Of a stretch of 18,045 nucleotides of DNA, positions 1 through 7,441 are shown piece after piece (positions within the stretch are counted from its first letter, which is position 1; each line of letters starts with the position of its first letter). The stretch is taken from assembly GCA_052389435.1 (NCBI GenBank), contig JBQTIB010000191.1:1-18045 (forward strand), in the 5' to 3' direction. A program made the position numbers and the translations under genes. The stretch is from JBQTKD01 sp052389435. Lineage in GTDB: Bacteria > Actinomycetota > Actinomycetes > Sporichthyales > Sporichthyaceae. The notes under the pieces are model-generated. The model worked only from the letters and a program-made list of their open reading frames with translations, was not told where the DNA came from and made no database searches.

Positions 1-1
1 G

Positions 2-106
2 GGCCACCGCGCCGTCGCCACCCGCTACGACAAGCGCGACTTCGTCTTCCGCGGAACGATCGACGTCGCCTCGATCCGGATCTGGCTACGGGACCCCGTC
101 AGATGA
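2..106 (+). CDS. IS5-family transposase, C-terminal end (5' part outside window)
   Basis: The open frame enters at the window edge and ends at TGA 104-106. Its 34 residues include HRAVATRYDKRDFVFRGT and end IWLRDPVR. This matches the characteristic C-terminus of IS5-family DDE transposases, where an H-R-x-V-A-T-R-Y-D-K-R signature is followed by 15-20 residues with a terminal IWLR. The start and the DDE catalytic core lie to the left of the window, so integrity of the element cannot be judged. The stop is followed within about 20 bases by what looks like the terminal inverted repeat of the element. Family assignment rests on the recognised C-terminal motif only. Confidence 0.8.
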   Translation, partial: GHRAVATRYDKRDFVFRGTIDVASIRIWLRDPVR

Positions 107-110
107 TCCG

Positions 111-125
111 CGGGACACGCTCTAG
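111..125. repeat. Candidate right terminal inverted repeat of the IS5-like element
   Basis: The bases just after the transposase stop read GGGACACGCTCTAG. On the other strand this begins CTAGAGCGTGTC, which is like an IS5-family end next to a CTAG-type target. The left end is outside the window, so the terminal repeat and the CTAG target duplication are inferred, not shown. Confidence 0.35.
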
Positions 126-691
126 CCGTCCTTGCAGCCCGTGACGCGGTCGCGGTCGACGGCACCGGCCTCCTCGAGAAGCTCGGAACGCTGGCCCGCG
201 GCCTGCACGCCGTCGCCATCCGCGACGGGCGAGAGTTCTCGATCAACCCGGCGGGTTCGCGGGCGTTGGAGCTGCAGTTGCGCGACGTGCACGCCACCAC
301 CACGCTGCAGCTCGCCGGCGGGCGTGGGCTGGGCGAGCAGGAGGGCACCCGCCTCGCTCGGCGGCTCCCGGACCTCGTCGACCGACTTCACGCCCGCGTG
401 GGCGACCAGATCAACGGCTACAGGTGGGCCATTCCCGACCGTGCTCCCGACGCGCAGGTGCCGCACGCCTTCGCGTCGGCCACCGAGTCGGGGTACGTCC
501 CGCCGATGCTTGGACCCCTGGCGCAGGCGAGGGACGCCGGCGCCGCAGTACGAGCGGCGACGACCCAACCGCTGCACCCCTCGGGGCTGGCCGCCGTCCT
601 TTCCGTAGCGCGTGCCGTCCGGACCCCACCGGGCGCGAGCAGACCCACGGTCCGAACGGCGCCCACGCAAACGAATGGACTGGCCCGGTGA
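125..691 (+). pseudogene. Unidentified coding fragment directly downstream of the IS5-like element
   Basis: An open frame with strongly G/C-biased third codon positions continues without a stop from just after the IS end to TGA 689-691, about 188 codons. It has no convincing start near its left border, as expected if the IS cut off its 5' part. Readable stretches include DGTGLLEKLGTLARGLHAVA and FSINPAGSRALELQLRDVHA, with a proline- and alanine-rich C-terminal third. I do not recognise a family. A start inside it (for example TTG 266, giving 141 residues) is possible, but the same coding character already exists upstream of that. The reading on the opposite strand is arginine-rich and looks like a shadow. 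Confidence 0.4.
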
Positions 692-777
692 CGGATGTTC
701 GACGAGCCCGCGGGCCGTCGCTGAGCAGCGGGTGAGGAGCGGCAGGCGGCGTGGGCGGAGATGGTCGGCCGGCGCCG

Positions 778-798
778 GGTTGCGTTCCTACCGCAACC
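778..798. terminator. Hairpin between convergent genes
   Basis: GGTTGCG (778-784) and CGCAACC (792-798) form a perfect 7-bp stem with a 7-nt loop. It lies 22 bases beyond the methyltransferase stop on the minus strand, in the 129-bp space between convergent genes. There is no clear T tract, so termination is only a suggestion. A 10-bp palindrome GCCCGCGGGC at 706-715 lies in the same gap, which is otherwise featureless. Confidence 0.35.
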
Positions 799-820
799 TG
801 GCCGTGGATCTGAGCTTGAG

Positions 821-1936
821 CTAGCCCGCCAGGACGATTCGCAGGTGCCGGGCGATGGCAGCGGCGAGGCCGACGGGCACGGCGTTGCCGATCTGCTTGG
901 CGATCTCGATCTTCGAGCCACACCAGACGAACCAGTCCGGAAAGTCCTGCAGTGCCGCGGCCTCCGCGTGGGTGATGACGCGGTTGACCTGCTGGCCGGA
1001 TCGCCCATGGACCCATTGCGGATGCAGGTACTGGCCCTTCTCGGGCTTGAAGAACTCGGTGCGGATGGTGAGTGAGGGTGCGTTCCAGCGCATGCGGCCC
1101 ATCACGTCGGTCGTGCCAGTCGGCTTCTCCCGCCAGCAGCTGGGCAGCAGGTGGTCCGGCACGTCGAAGCGGCCACCGGCGGGGGGAACCGCGGCGTAAC
1201 GGGCGAGGGACAGATCCCGCGGTTGACGTCCGAAGTGCAGGTCGCGCGACTCGAACATCCCTGGCACTCGCTCGCCGAACACGTCGACGGTCGAGGCGGG
1301 CAGCTCGGTGGTCGCAGGCTTCCGAGGGAACCGCTCCACGTCACCGATGCGGGACTGCACGGTTTCCCACGCGGCCAAGTCGCCGGTCGGCGTCTTGGCG
1401 TGTGTCGGTGCCGGAAGGTCGATCGTGCCGATCCGGGACCCGATCACGATCGTCCGGGGCCGGCGCTGTGCGACTCCGTAGTCCGCGGCGAGCATTACGC
1501 CGTGACGCAGCTCGTAATCGCGGATCGTGCCGTGATCGGCCTCGTCGAGGAGCAGTTCGAACTCGGAGCTGCGTCGGAACCGTTCGACGTTCTCGATCAC
1601 GAACACCTTGGGGCGGGCGTGCTGCACGACCCGCAGGTACTGCTTCCACAGCCTGTTGCGAGGGTCGTCGACGTCTTGGCTGCCGAGGTTGGAAAGCCCC
1701 TGGCACGGTGGCCCGCCGATTACCACGTCGGCCGTGGGGATCGCGTCGTCCGGCAGTTCGGCGATGTCACCCCAGATCATGTGGTCCTCGCCGAAGTTCG
1801 CCGCGTACGTCGCAGCGGCGTGCAGGTTCCACTCGACCGCCAGGACCGGCTGGAAGCCCTGGGTCGCGAACCCCGCGGTCATCCCGCCGCAACCGGCGAA
1901 CAGGTCGATCATGGTGGGCGCTGTCACGATGTTCAC
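821..1936 (-). CDS. DNA (cytosine-5-)-methyltransferase, orphan
   Basis: This encodes a 371-residue C5 cytosine methyltransferase, which transfers methyl from S-adenosylmethionine to cytosine in a specific DNA site. All key motifs are present: motif I DLFAGCGG (11-18), motif IV GGPPCQG with catalytic Cys78, motif VI ENVERF, motif VIII QRRPRTIVIGSR, and the C-terminal motif IX/X region with ITHAEAAALQDFP and QIGNAVPVGLA. The chosen GTG (1936) overlaps the TGA of the upstream gene as GTGA, which implies translational coupling. An ATG at 1912 right before motif I would also work. No restriction endonuclease is adjacent, so it looks like an orphan enzyme carried with the relaxase operon, possibly for protection from host restriction. 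Target specificity cannot be read. Confidence 0.93.
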   Translation of the reverse strand: MNIVTAPTMIDLFAGCGGMTAGFATQGFQPVLAVEWNLHAAATYAANFGEDHMIWGDIAELPDDAIPTADVVIGGPPCQGLSNLGSQDVDDPRNRLWKQYLRVVQHARPKVFVIENVERFRRSSEFELLLDEADHGTIRDYELRHGVMLAADYGVAQRRPRTIVIGSRIGTIDLPAPTHAKTPTGDLAAWETVQSRIGDVERFPRKPATTELPASTVDVFGERVPGMFESRDLHFGRQPRDLSLARYAAVPPAGGRFDVPDHLLPSCWREKPTGTTDVMGRMRWNAPSLTIRTEFFKPEKGQYLHPQWVHGRSGQQVNRVITHAEAAALQDFPDWFVWCGSKIEIAKQIGNAVPVGLAAAIARHLRIVLAG

Positions 1937-2304
1937 TGGTGATCCGGTCGGTGTTCCCCGGGCCGACAGCCAGTACGAGATGCCCAGTCCGACAGACGCT
2001 GGCGGGCGAACGCGAAGTTCTGATGCCAGTCCAGTGGCGCCTCGGGTCGGCCGGTGACGCAGAACGCGGCGACCCACGCGGTGCGCAGGGCGGAGAGTTC
2101 CTCGATCAGCGCGCCGTGGTTGTCCCAGCACTCGGGGATGACGCGGTGGTCCAGGGCGTAGCGGTCGATGGCCCAGGCGACCCAGTCCTGCAGTTCGTCG
2201 AGGGCGTCCTCGACCGACTGCAGGCTGTCCATCGCGGCCCAGCAGACCGCGAGGGTGGGGAACAGGTCCGGTGGGAGTTGTTCGACGTGCTCGGGGTGCG
2301 TCAT
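1933..2304 (-). CDS. Small DUF4913-like protein of the conjugation operon
   Basis: The product is a 123-residue soluble acidic protein with no signal peptide or membrane segment. The spacing of tryptophans and histidines (DWVAWAIDRYAL, CWDNHGALIEELSALRTAW, DWHQNFAFARQRLSDW) resembles the DUF4913 family of small proteins often encoded beside relaxases in actinobacterial plasmids. This family assignment is from memory of the pattern and is moderate. The ATG start (2304) overlaps the relaxase stop as ATGA, and its own TGA overlaps the GTG of the methyltransferase, so the three genes form one coupled operon. The role is unknown; an accessory role in DNA transfer is inferred from context only. Confidence 0.6.
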   Translation of the reverse strand: MTHPEHVEQLPPDLFPTLAVCWAAMDSLQSVEDALDELQDWVAWAIDRYALDHRVIPECWDNHGALIEELSALRTAWVAAFCVTGRPEAPLDWHQNFAFARQRLSDWASRTGCRPGEHRPDHQ

Positions 2305-5285
2305 CGGTGGAGTCCTTCCTGATCTCGCTGAATACGCATCGGGTTGGTTGTCACGGCTCGCCCGGCCCGCTCGGCGCCCCTTTCGCGGACGATCGCGTCG
2401 ATGCGGGCGACCGCCTCGACGGCCACCGGGTCGTTGGGTGCACGGTCGAGGAGTTCGCGGATGGGGAGCAGGCGCCGCCGTGAGGTGGCGTGGTCCTGGC
2501 GGCGGCGCAGGGTCGCGGTGGCGGAGAGTTCGGCGCCATCGGTGGCCAGGACGGTTTCCAGAATCTGACGACCTGTCAGTGGCTGCTCGCCGGGGTTCGG
2601 GCAGATCCCGTCGATGGAGTCGACCGCGACGTAGGCGTGGTTGGCGTCACGGCCGCGGGTCATCGCGACGTAGAGGCTCTGGCGCTTCATCGCCCCGGTG
2701 GCGAGGACGTGCCCGCGGTCGACGGTCATGCCTTGGGCTCGGTGGACGGTGGCGGCGTACCCGAGCTCGACGTGCTCGCGGACGTAGTGGGCCGGCAGGT
2801 GGACCGGTTCGTCTCCGGCGTCGGCAACGACGTCGAGGCCGCCGTCGGGGTGGACCTCGTGGACGTGCCACAGCGCGCCGTTGCGGACGTGTCCGCCGTC
2901 GGAGGTGTGCAGTCGCCGGTTGTTGCGTCGGGTGACGACGATGTCTCCGCGGCCGGCGGTGGTGTCGTCGGCCAGCGGGATGCCGTCCTCCTGTACTTGG
3001 CCCGCGGCGACGCGGTCGTCGTGGGCGCGGACGTTCAGGGCGGTGACGGTGGTCCGGTCGGCGGCGAGCAACAGTGCGCTGCGGCCGGCGGCGATGTCGG
3101 TGGCCCAGGCGGTGTAGGCGGCGTCGAGCATCAGCTCCGCGGGGCCGTCGGAGAGGCGTCCGTGTGCCGCGTAGGCGTCGAGCACGTCGGGGCGGCCCTC
3201 GCGCAGGCCGCGGGTGGCGTGCGCCTCCCACCGGTTCGCGAAGCGCCACAGTCCGGTGAGGGTCTGCGTCTTCTCGGTCTGGGCGAGCAGCGCGAAGGCA
3301 CCTCCGGCGCCGACGGCGTCGAGCTGGTGGTGGTCCCCCACCAGGACGACTTTCGCACCGGCTCCGGCCGCGTGCGCGACGAGCTTGTCGAGGTGGTCGG
3401 TGGTGACCATGGACGCCTCGTCGACGACGACGAGCTGCCCGGCACGCAGGGACCACTGCGGTTCGTCGGGGCGACGTTCGTTCTCGTGTAGCCACTTGGT
3501 CGTGTTCTCGCAACCGACCCCAAGCGAGGCACCCAGTTCCGTGGCGGCGGTCGCGGACGGTGCGAGCCCGAGGACGCTGCCGGGGCCGTGGGTGTTCTCC
3601 CACGCCGCACGCAGGGCGCGCAGCGTGCGGGTCTTGCCCGAACCGGCCGGGCCGACGAGGACATCGAGCAGGTGTCCGGAGGTGGCGATCGCGGTGACGG
3701 CCTCGGTCTGATCCAGTGTCAGGCCACGGGCACCGGGCATCCCGGCCGCGGCCGCGGCCAGGACCGACACCAGTGCCTCGTCCCCGGCGGACGGCGCGCC
3801 ATGACTGGCAGTGGCGGCGACGAGGCGGTCCTCGGCCGCGAGGACCGCGGTCGTCGTGAAGGAGTGCTCGTCGAGCCGGGTGAACACGCTGGTGCCGTCG
3901 AGGCGGCGGAAACGGTGCGGGGTGTCGAAGACCTCCGGCGGGTCCAGAGCGACGCAGTGCGCAAGGGCGGCGGTCACGACGCTGTCCAGGAGTGTGACGC
4001 GCGCAGCGGCAGTGGGCAGACGCAGATGGCGTGAGGCACGGGCGGCCTCGGCGAGCAGGTTCGCCCGCGTCCAGGTCGAACGTCGCTCGACGACACCGGC
4101 CAGGACAGCGGTGGCCAGCAGTTCGACATCGGCGTCCGCGCCTGCCGGCTGCGCGCGCAGGACGGCTTCCAGGATCTGCTCGGGGCTTCGTCCGGTCAGC
4201 GCGGTCGCGGTCGCACGCCAGCGGCCGATGAGTTCGCCGAGGGGACGGACGGTCTTGTCCGGCCGAGTCGCGAGCGTCGCCTGTTGGCGTAGCCGCAGGA
4301 CCTCCCGGCGGTTCGGATCCCGGTCGTGTCGATTCCGGAAGTCTGCGATCAGCGTCTGCATGGCGGCGGCGATCTGCCTGGATCGGCTGGAGAACACCGC
4401 GAGCAGTTCGTCGGACAGTCCGTCGATCTCGAATGCCGGGGTGCGGCGCTGGCCGCGGTCGCGCCAGGACCACGCGACCGGGAGCTTGGCGGCGATGGCG
4501 TCGGCGAGCAGGTCATCGTAGACCTCGGAAAGCGCAACGGCCGCGCGGAAGAGGACCTGCCCGTCGAGTGAACGCCACTGCCCGTCGGGGCCCTGGACCT
4601 TGTTCGCGATGACGACGTGGGTGTGCAGGTTGGGGTCGCCGGTGCGGGTGTCCCAATGGTCGAAGGCGGCCGCGATCATGCCGCGCGTGGCGACCTGGGC
4701 GCAGCCGGCGTGTCCGACGCGGGTGTAGAGGAATCGGTCTTCGATCAAGGCGAGCGCGGCGCTCACCGCGTCTCGGTGGGCCTCCATCACCGCGATCTGC
4801 ACGTGTTGGTCGCCGAGGGCCCACAGGACGCTGGCGGACTTCGGGACCGTGAAGGTGAGGTCGAACCCCGCGACCGCATTGCGGGTCGGCCGCGCTCGCT
4901 CGGTCTGTTCGATTTCTGCGATGCGCGCTGCCCGGTCGACGTCGCCGAGGCTGTTGGGCAGCTCGGCAACCGCGTCGGCAATGCGATCCTCGGCGTTGCG
5001 GAAGGTTGGGTAGGGGCGTCCGAGGGCCTCGCCGCTGACGGGGTCGCGGCCGGTCCCGTAGAGCGCGGCCATCGCTTCCTCGGTGACGACCGTGCCCGGC
5101 GCGAGCCCCCGCCCGGCGTCGACACCGGCCAGTCCGCTGCCGTGCCAGCGACCGACCGGGTAGCCGGACGCGGCGTAGTAGGCGGTGAGCGCGGACCCGG
5201 GTTCGCGGCACGCGTCGCCGCAGGCGGTGTGGCGCAGCAGGTACTTGTAGCCGGCGCCCGCGGACAGCCGGGACAGCGACATCAT
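2301..5285 (-). CDS. traA: MobF-family conjugative relaxase/helicase (TraA/TrwC type)
   Basis: This 994-residue protein nicks plasmid DNA at oriT and unwinds the transferred strand. The N-terminal TrwC relaxase domain (about 1-300) has candidate nucleophilic tyrosines Y13/Y15 (GYKYLLRH) and Y36/Y37 (TAYYAASGYP), the FDLTFTVPKSASVLWAL segment, and the metal-binding histidines H210, H221 and H223 (in DPNLHTHVVIANK). The RecD-like helicase half has Walker A GPAGSGKT (545-552), Walker B VVDEASM (620-626), VGDHHQLDAVGAGGAF, and the C-terminal motifs YAATVHRAQGMTVD and SLYVAMTRGRDANHAY. Start ATG 5285 (or 5282) is preceded by GGAGG with about 8 nt spacing. It is the first gene of a three-gene operon. 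The length is at the short end for actinobacterial MobF proteins, but all motifs are intact. No coupling protein or type IV secretion gene is in the window. Confidence 0.95.
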   Translation of the reverse strand: MMSLSRLSAGAGYKYLLRHTACGDACREPGSALTAYYAASGYPVGRWHGSGLAGVDAGRGLAPGTVVTEEAMAALYGTGRDPVSGEALGRPYPTFRNAEDRIADAVAELPNSLGDVDRAARIAEIEQTERARPTRNAVAGFDLTFTVPKSASVLWALGDQHVQIAVMEAHRDAVSAALALIEDRFLYTRVGHAGCAQVATRGMIAAAFDHWDTRTGDPNLHTHVVIANKVQGPDGQWRSLDGQVLFRAAVALSEVYDDLLADAIAAKLPVAWSWRDRGQRRTPAFEIDGLSDELLAVFSSRSRQIAAAMQTLIADFRNRHDRDPNRREVLRLRQQATLATRPDKTVRPLGELIGRWRATATALTGRSPEQILEAVLRAQPAGADADVELLATAVLAGVVERRSTWTRANLLAEAARASRHLRLPTAAARVTLLDSVVTAALAHCVALDPPEVFDTPHRFRRLDGTSVFTRLDEHSFTTTAVLAAEDRLVAATASHGAPSAGDEALVSVLAAAAAGMPGARGLTLDQTEAVTAIATSGHLLDVLVGPAGSGKTRTLRALRAAWENTHGPGSVLGLAPSATAATELGASLGVGCENTTKWLHENERRPDEPQWSLRAGQLVVVDEASMVTTDHLDKLVAHAAGAGAKVVLVGDHHQLDAVGAGGAFALLAQTEKTQTLTGLWRFANRWEAHATRGLREGRPDVLDAYAAHGRLSDGPAELMLDAAYTAWATDIAAGRSALLLAADRTTVTALNVRAHDDRVAAGQVQEDGIPLADDTTAGRGDIVVTRRNNRRLHTSDGGHVRNGALWHVHEVHPDGGLDVVADAGDEPVHLPAHYVREHVELGYAATVHRAQGMTVDRGHVLATGAMKRQSLYVAMTRGRDANHAYVAVDSIDGICPNPGEQPLTGRQILETVLATDGAELSATATLRRRQDHATSRRRLLPIRELLDRAPNDPVAVEAVARIDAIVRERGAERAGRAVTTNPMRIQRDQEGLHR

Positions 5286-5361
5286 CGGCCCACCCTCCGA
5301 CCCGTCCGACCACCGTCCATGCCCTACATGTGCGCGCGCAGGGGCCCGAGATCGACGCGGA

Positions 5362-5393
5362 GCACCGATGGTGCAAGACGAGTAAGCGTCTTG
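5362..5393. promoter_or_regulatory. Adjacent hairpins upstream of the relaxase gene; candidate oriT or promoter region
   Basis: Two perfect inverted repeats touch each other: GCACC-gat-GGTGC (5362-5374) and CAAGACG-agtaag-CGTCTTG (5374-5393). They lie in the 177-bp gap between the divergent relaxase and the DUF4062-like gene. MobF origins of transfer often sit beside the relaxase gene and contain short inverted repeats next to the nic site. No nic consensus is recognised, so oriT is an inference. An operator or promoter for either gene is an equally good reading. Confidence 0.3.
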
Positions 5394-5410
5394 GCGGCTC
5401 GTCCCGCCGG

Positions 5411-5428
5411 ACTGTCGGTACTGACAGT
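5411..5428. promoter_or_regulatory. Near-perfect 18-bp palindrome, candidate operator
   Basis: ACTGTCGGTACTGACAGT is an 18-bp dyad with a single mismatched pair. It lies 34 bases upstream of the TTG start at 5463 of the interrupted DUF4062-like gene. The size and symmetry suit a dimeric repressor site, but no regulator can be assigned. Confidence 0.4.
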
Positions 5429-5462
5429 TAGCGTTGCTGCGTCATCGAAACCGGAGGCTCCG

Positions 5463-5549
5463 TTGCCGTTTCCTGCTCATGTTGTCCGAGTCTTGATCGC
5501 TTCGCCGAGCGACGTTGTCGACGAGCGAAAGGCGCTTCGCGAGTCCATA
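5463..5549 (+). pseudogene. Interrupted DUF4062/TIR-like gene, segment 1 of 3 (N-terminus)
   Basis: A TTG start at 5463 is preceded by GGAGG at 5453-5457 (5-nt spacing). The 29 codons encode the N-terminus, with the signature RVLIASPSDVVDERKALRES. This is typical of DUF4062/TIR-like proteins, in which a first beta strand with an I-A-S-P-S-D-V-x-x-E-R motif begins a Rossmann-like fold. The segment ends exactly at the first copy of the 8-bp duplication made by the IS256-family insertion. Reading on into the IS gives only GRVRWSV before a stop. See segments 2 and 3 for the rest. Confidence 0.8.
5542..5549. repeat. Target-site duplication AGTCCATA, left copy
   Basis: This perfect 8-bp direct repeat is shared with 7099-7106 and flanks the IS256-family element. 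The family normally makes 8-9 bp duplications. The repeat codes in-frame for the end of segment 1 of the interrupted gene. Confidence 0.9.
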
Positions 5550-5582
5550 GGGCGTGTCAGATGGTCTGTGTAAGGGAGTGAG
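5550..5582. repeat. IS256-family left inverted repeat
   Basis: It begins GGGCGTGTCAGATGG and contains GTCTGTGTAAG-gg-AGTGA. It pairs with the right end at 7066-7098. Confidence 0.85.
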
Positions 5583-5633
5583 CCGACAGCCTTGAGCGAC
5601 TGGGGTCGCTGCGGGCAGGAAAGGACCACTCTG

Positions 5634-7049
5634 ATGACCTCCACCGGTGCAGCCAGGAACGTCTCCGGGGAAGCGGTTTCGGCGCTGAGCGTGCGCGCGG
5701 CCGGAGCCGATGCCGAGGGGCGCAGCCGCGAGCGGGTGCTCGCCGAGCAGATCGCCGATGGCGAGTTCCTCGATGAATTGATCGGCGCCGCGCAGGACGG
5801 CACGCTCGCCTTGACCGGCCCGGGCGGGTTCATCCCGGAACTGATCAAACGCGTGCTCGAGGCCGGACTGGCCGTCGAGCTGAGCGATCATCTCGGCTAC
5901 GAGGCCGGCGACCCGGTCGGGCGCGGCAGCGGGAACTCCCGCAACGGCCACACCCCCAAGACCGTGCTCAGTGAGACCGGCCCGGTCGCGCTGGAGGTGC
6001 CGCGCGACCGCAACGGCTCGTTCAGCCCGGCGCTGGTCCCCAAGGGCGAGCGGCGCCTCGCGGGCGGGCTGGACGAGATGATCGTGTCCCTCTACGCCGG
6101 GGGCATGACCGTGCGCGACATCGAGGCCCATCTGGCGCGCACGCTCGGGGTGGAGATCTCCCGCGACACGATCTCCAAGATCACCGACGCGGTGCTCGAG
6201 GAGGTCAAGGCCTGGCAGAACCGGCCGCTGGACCCGATCTACCCGATCGTCTACATCGACGCCCTGGTCGTGAAGGTCCGCGACGGGGGGCACGTGGTCA
6301 ACAAGGCCGCCCACATCGTGCTCGGCGTGGACACCGACGGCGTCAAGCACGTCCTCGGGATCTGGGTGCAGACCAGCGAGGGCGCGAAGTTCTGGCTGCA
6401 CGTGCTCACCGAACTGGCCAACCGCGGGGTCAAGGACGTGCTCATCGCCTGCTGCGACGGCCTGGAAGGCCTGCCCGAGGCCATCGAGACCGTCTGGCCC
6501 CGCACGGTGGTGCAGACCTGCGTGGTCCACCTGATCCGCGCCTCGATGCGCTACGTCTCCTACGGCGACCGCAAGGCCGCCGCCAAACTGCTGCGCGGGG
6601 TCTACACCGCCGCGAACGAGGACGCGGCACTCGACGCGCTCGGCGCGTTCGCCGACTCCGACCTGGGCCGGAAGTATCCCGCGGCCGCGGCGACGTGGGA
6701 GCGGGCCTGGGATCGGTTCACCCCGTTCCTGGCTTTCCCGCCCGAGGTCCGCAAGATCATCTACACCACCAACTCCATCGAGTCGCTGAACTACCAACTG
6801 CGCAAGATCATCAAGAACCGCGGCCACTTTCCCAACGACGACGCCGTGGTCAAACTGCTCTGGCTCGCGATCCGCGACATCGAGGACAAGCGCGCCCGCG
6901 CCCGTGCCAAGGAGACCGGCCTGCCCAAGAAGCAACGCAAGGCACCGGGCAAGCTCGTCGAGGGCGGCGCCGTCCTCGGCTGGAACCAGGCGCTCAACGC
7001 ACTCGCCATCGCCTACCCCGGGCGTCTGCCCGAAGCGATCCAATACTGA
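5634..7049 (+). CDS. IS256-family transposase (Mutator type)
   Basis: This 471-residue DDE transposase catalyses cut-and-paste or copy-out movement of the element. The catalytic triad is visible: D209 (IVYIDALVVKV), D275 (LIACCDGLEGLPEAI) and E383 (TTNSIESLNYQLRK). The family C/D...H signature is in QTCVVHLIRASMRYV, and the FIPELIKRVLEAGL and RNGHTPKTV regions precede the catalytic core. Start ATG 5634 has AGGAAAGGA upstream; an in-frame TTG at 5592 would add 14 residues without family support. It is somewhat longer than the usual 400-430 residues, with extra N-terminal and C-terminal sequence. It is full-length with no frameshift. Confidence 0.95.
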   Translation: MTSTGAARNVSGEAVSALSVRAAGADAEGRSRERVLAEQIADGEFLDELIGAAQDGTLALTGPGGFIPELIKRVLEAGLAVELSDHLGYEAGDPVGRGSGNSRNGHTPKTVLSETGPVALEVPRDRNGSFSPALVPKGERRLAGGLDEMIVSLYAGGMTVRDIEAHLARTLGVEISRDTISKITDAVLEEVKAWQNRPLDPIYPIVYIDALVVKVRDGGHVVNKAAHIVLGVDTDGVKHVLGIWVQTSEGAKFWLHVLTELANRGVKDVLIACCDGLEGLPEAIETVWPRTVVQTCVVHLIRASMRYVSYGDRKAAAKLLRGVYTAANEDAALDALGAFADSDLGRKYPAAAATWERAWDRFTPFLAFPPEVRKIIYTTNSIESLNYQLRKIIKNRGHFPNDDAVVKLLWLAIRDIEDKRARARAKETGLPKKQRKAPGKLVEGGAVLGWNQALNALAIAYPGRLPEAIQY

Positions 7050-7065
7050 ACTGACTATCAATCAG

Positions 7066-7098
7066 ATCACTGTCTTACACAGACAAGTTGACAAGCTC
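7066..7098. repeat. IS256-family right inverted repeat
   Basis: It contains TCACTGTCTTACACAGAC, the reverse complement of the conserved block at the left end, and ends ACAAGCTC immediately before the second AGTCCATA. Confidence 0.85.
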
Positions 7099-7106
7099 AG
7101 TCCATA
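7099..7106. repeat. Target-site duplication AGTCCATA, right copy
   Basis: This is identical to 5542-5549. Segment 2 of the interrupted gene resumes at the next base. Confidence 0.9.
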
Positions 7107-7253
7107 TGGAAGTGGAACGACGAGCACGCAGCCGCGCTCGGAGTGGTCCTCCTTCCTGTGGGATGGGAAACCCACTCGCGACCGGAACTCGGGCAGCACC
7201 CCCAGGCGCTGATTGATCGCCAGGTCACGGCCGAGACCGACGTGGTGATTGGA
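7107..7253 (+). pseudogene. Interrupted DUF4062/TIR-like gene, segment 2 of 3
   Basis: The 49 codons continue exactly in frame with segment 1 once the IS256-family element and one copy of its duplication are removed. They encode WKWNDEHAAALGVVLLPVGW followed by ETHSRPELGQHPQALIDRQV and TAETDVVIG. The W-N-D-E-H, L-L-P-V-x-W-E-T-H-S and G-x-x-P-Q-A-x-I-x-R-Q motifs are the classical continuation of the DUF4062-like fold. The segment ends at the first copy of the TGATTGGA duplication of the ISL3-derived element. Without repair the frame reads nine codons into that element and stops. Confidence 0.8.
7246..7253. repeat. Target-site duplication TGATTGGA, left copy
   Basis: This perfect 8-bp direct repeat is shared with 9356-9363. 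ISL3-family elements make 8-bp duplications, and the next bases are a typical ISL3 end. Confidence 0.85.
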
Positions 7254-7363
7254 GGCTCTTCCCAGATGAGGGTGTAGGTCGGCCGGGCGCGTCGGTCCGC
7301 AGATAGACGTCGAGGTCTCCCGACGATGGAGGTTCCTACGCCATCCATCCGAAAGACCTCGAC

Positions 7364-7441
7364 GTGACCGACGCTACCCCGCCGGCCGGCCTCGGCCGCC
7401 CTGACCTGACCGCCTTCGCGTCTCATCCCAATCGACCCTGA
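7364..7441 (+). pseudogene. ISL3-family transposase, N-terminal remnant
   Basis: Starting at GTG 7364, the frame encodes MTDATPPAGLGRPDLTAFA, like the N-terminus of actinobacterial ISL3 transposases. It then leaves the family pattern and stops at TGA 7439-7441. The zinc-binding and catalytic parts are missing. The following bases up to the regulator stop at 7648 hold nothing I can identify. Confidence 0.6.

Larger units (their letters stand above)
5550..7098 (+). mobile_element. Complete IS256-family insertion sequence
   Basis: The element is 1549 bp, bounded by the 8-bp duplications. Its ends are imperfect inverted repeats: left GGGCGTGTCAGATGGTCTG and, read inward, right GAGCTTGTCAACTTGTCTG. 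Both share the block GTCTGTGTAAG followed two bases later by AGTGA. It carries one full-length transposase in the same direction as the interrupted host gene. Intact ends, an intact transposase and a perfect duplication together indicate a recent and probably still active insertion. Confidence 0.93.

Noticed and set aside
706..715. GCCCGCGGGC palindrome
   Set aside because: A 10-bp palindrome made only of G and C is expected by chance in DNA of this composition.
821..2131. Longer methyltransferase with 65 extra N-terminal residues
   Set aside because: The extra part overlaps the DUF4913-like gene in another frame and has no family support. The GTGA overlap at 1933-1936 gives a natural start.
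1072..2322. 416-codon plus-strand frame opposite the methyltransferase
   Set aside because: Arginine/serine-rich antisense reading with no recognisable motif. The minus-strand methyltransferase and DUF4913-like genes explain the region.
2647..4473. 608-codon open frame on the minus strand inside the relaxase gene, and several long plus-strand frames opposite it
   Set aside because: Compositionally skewed shadows of the relaxase gene, whose motifs are all intact in its own frame.
5442..7061. 539-codon minus-strand frame opposite the IS256 transposase
   Set aside because: An antisense shadow with no family pattern. The plus-strand transposase has all catalytic motifs.
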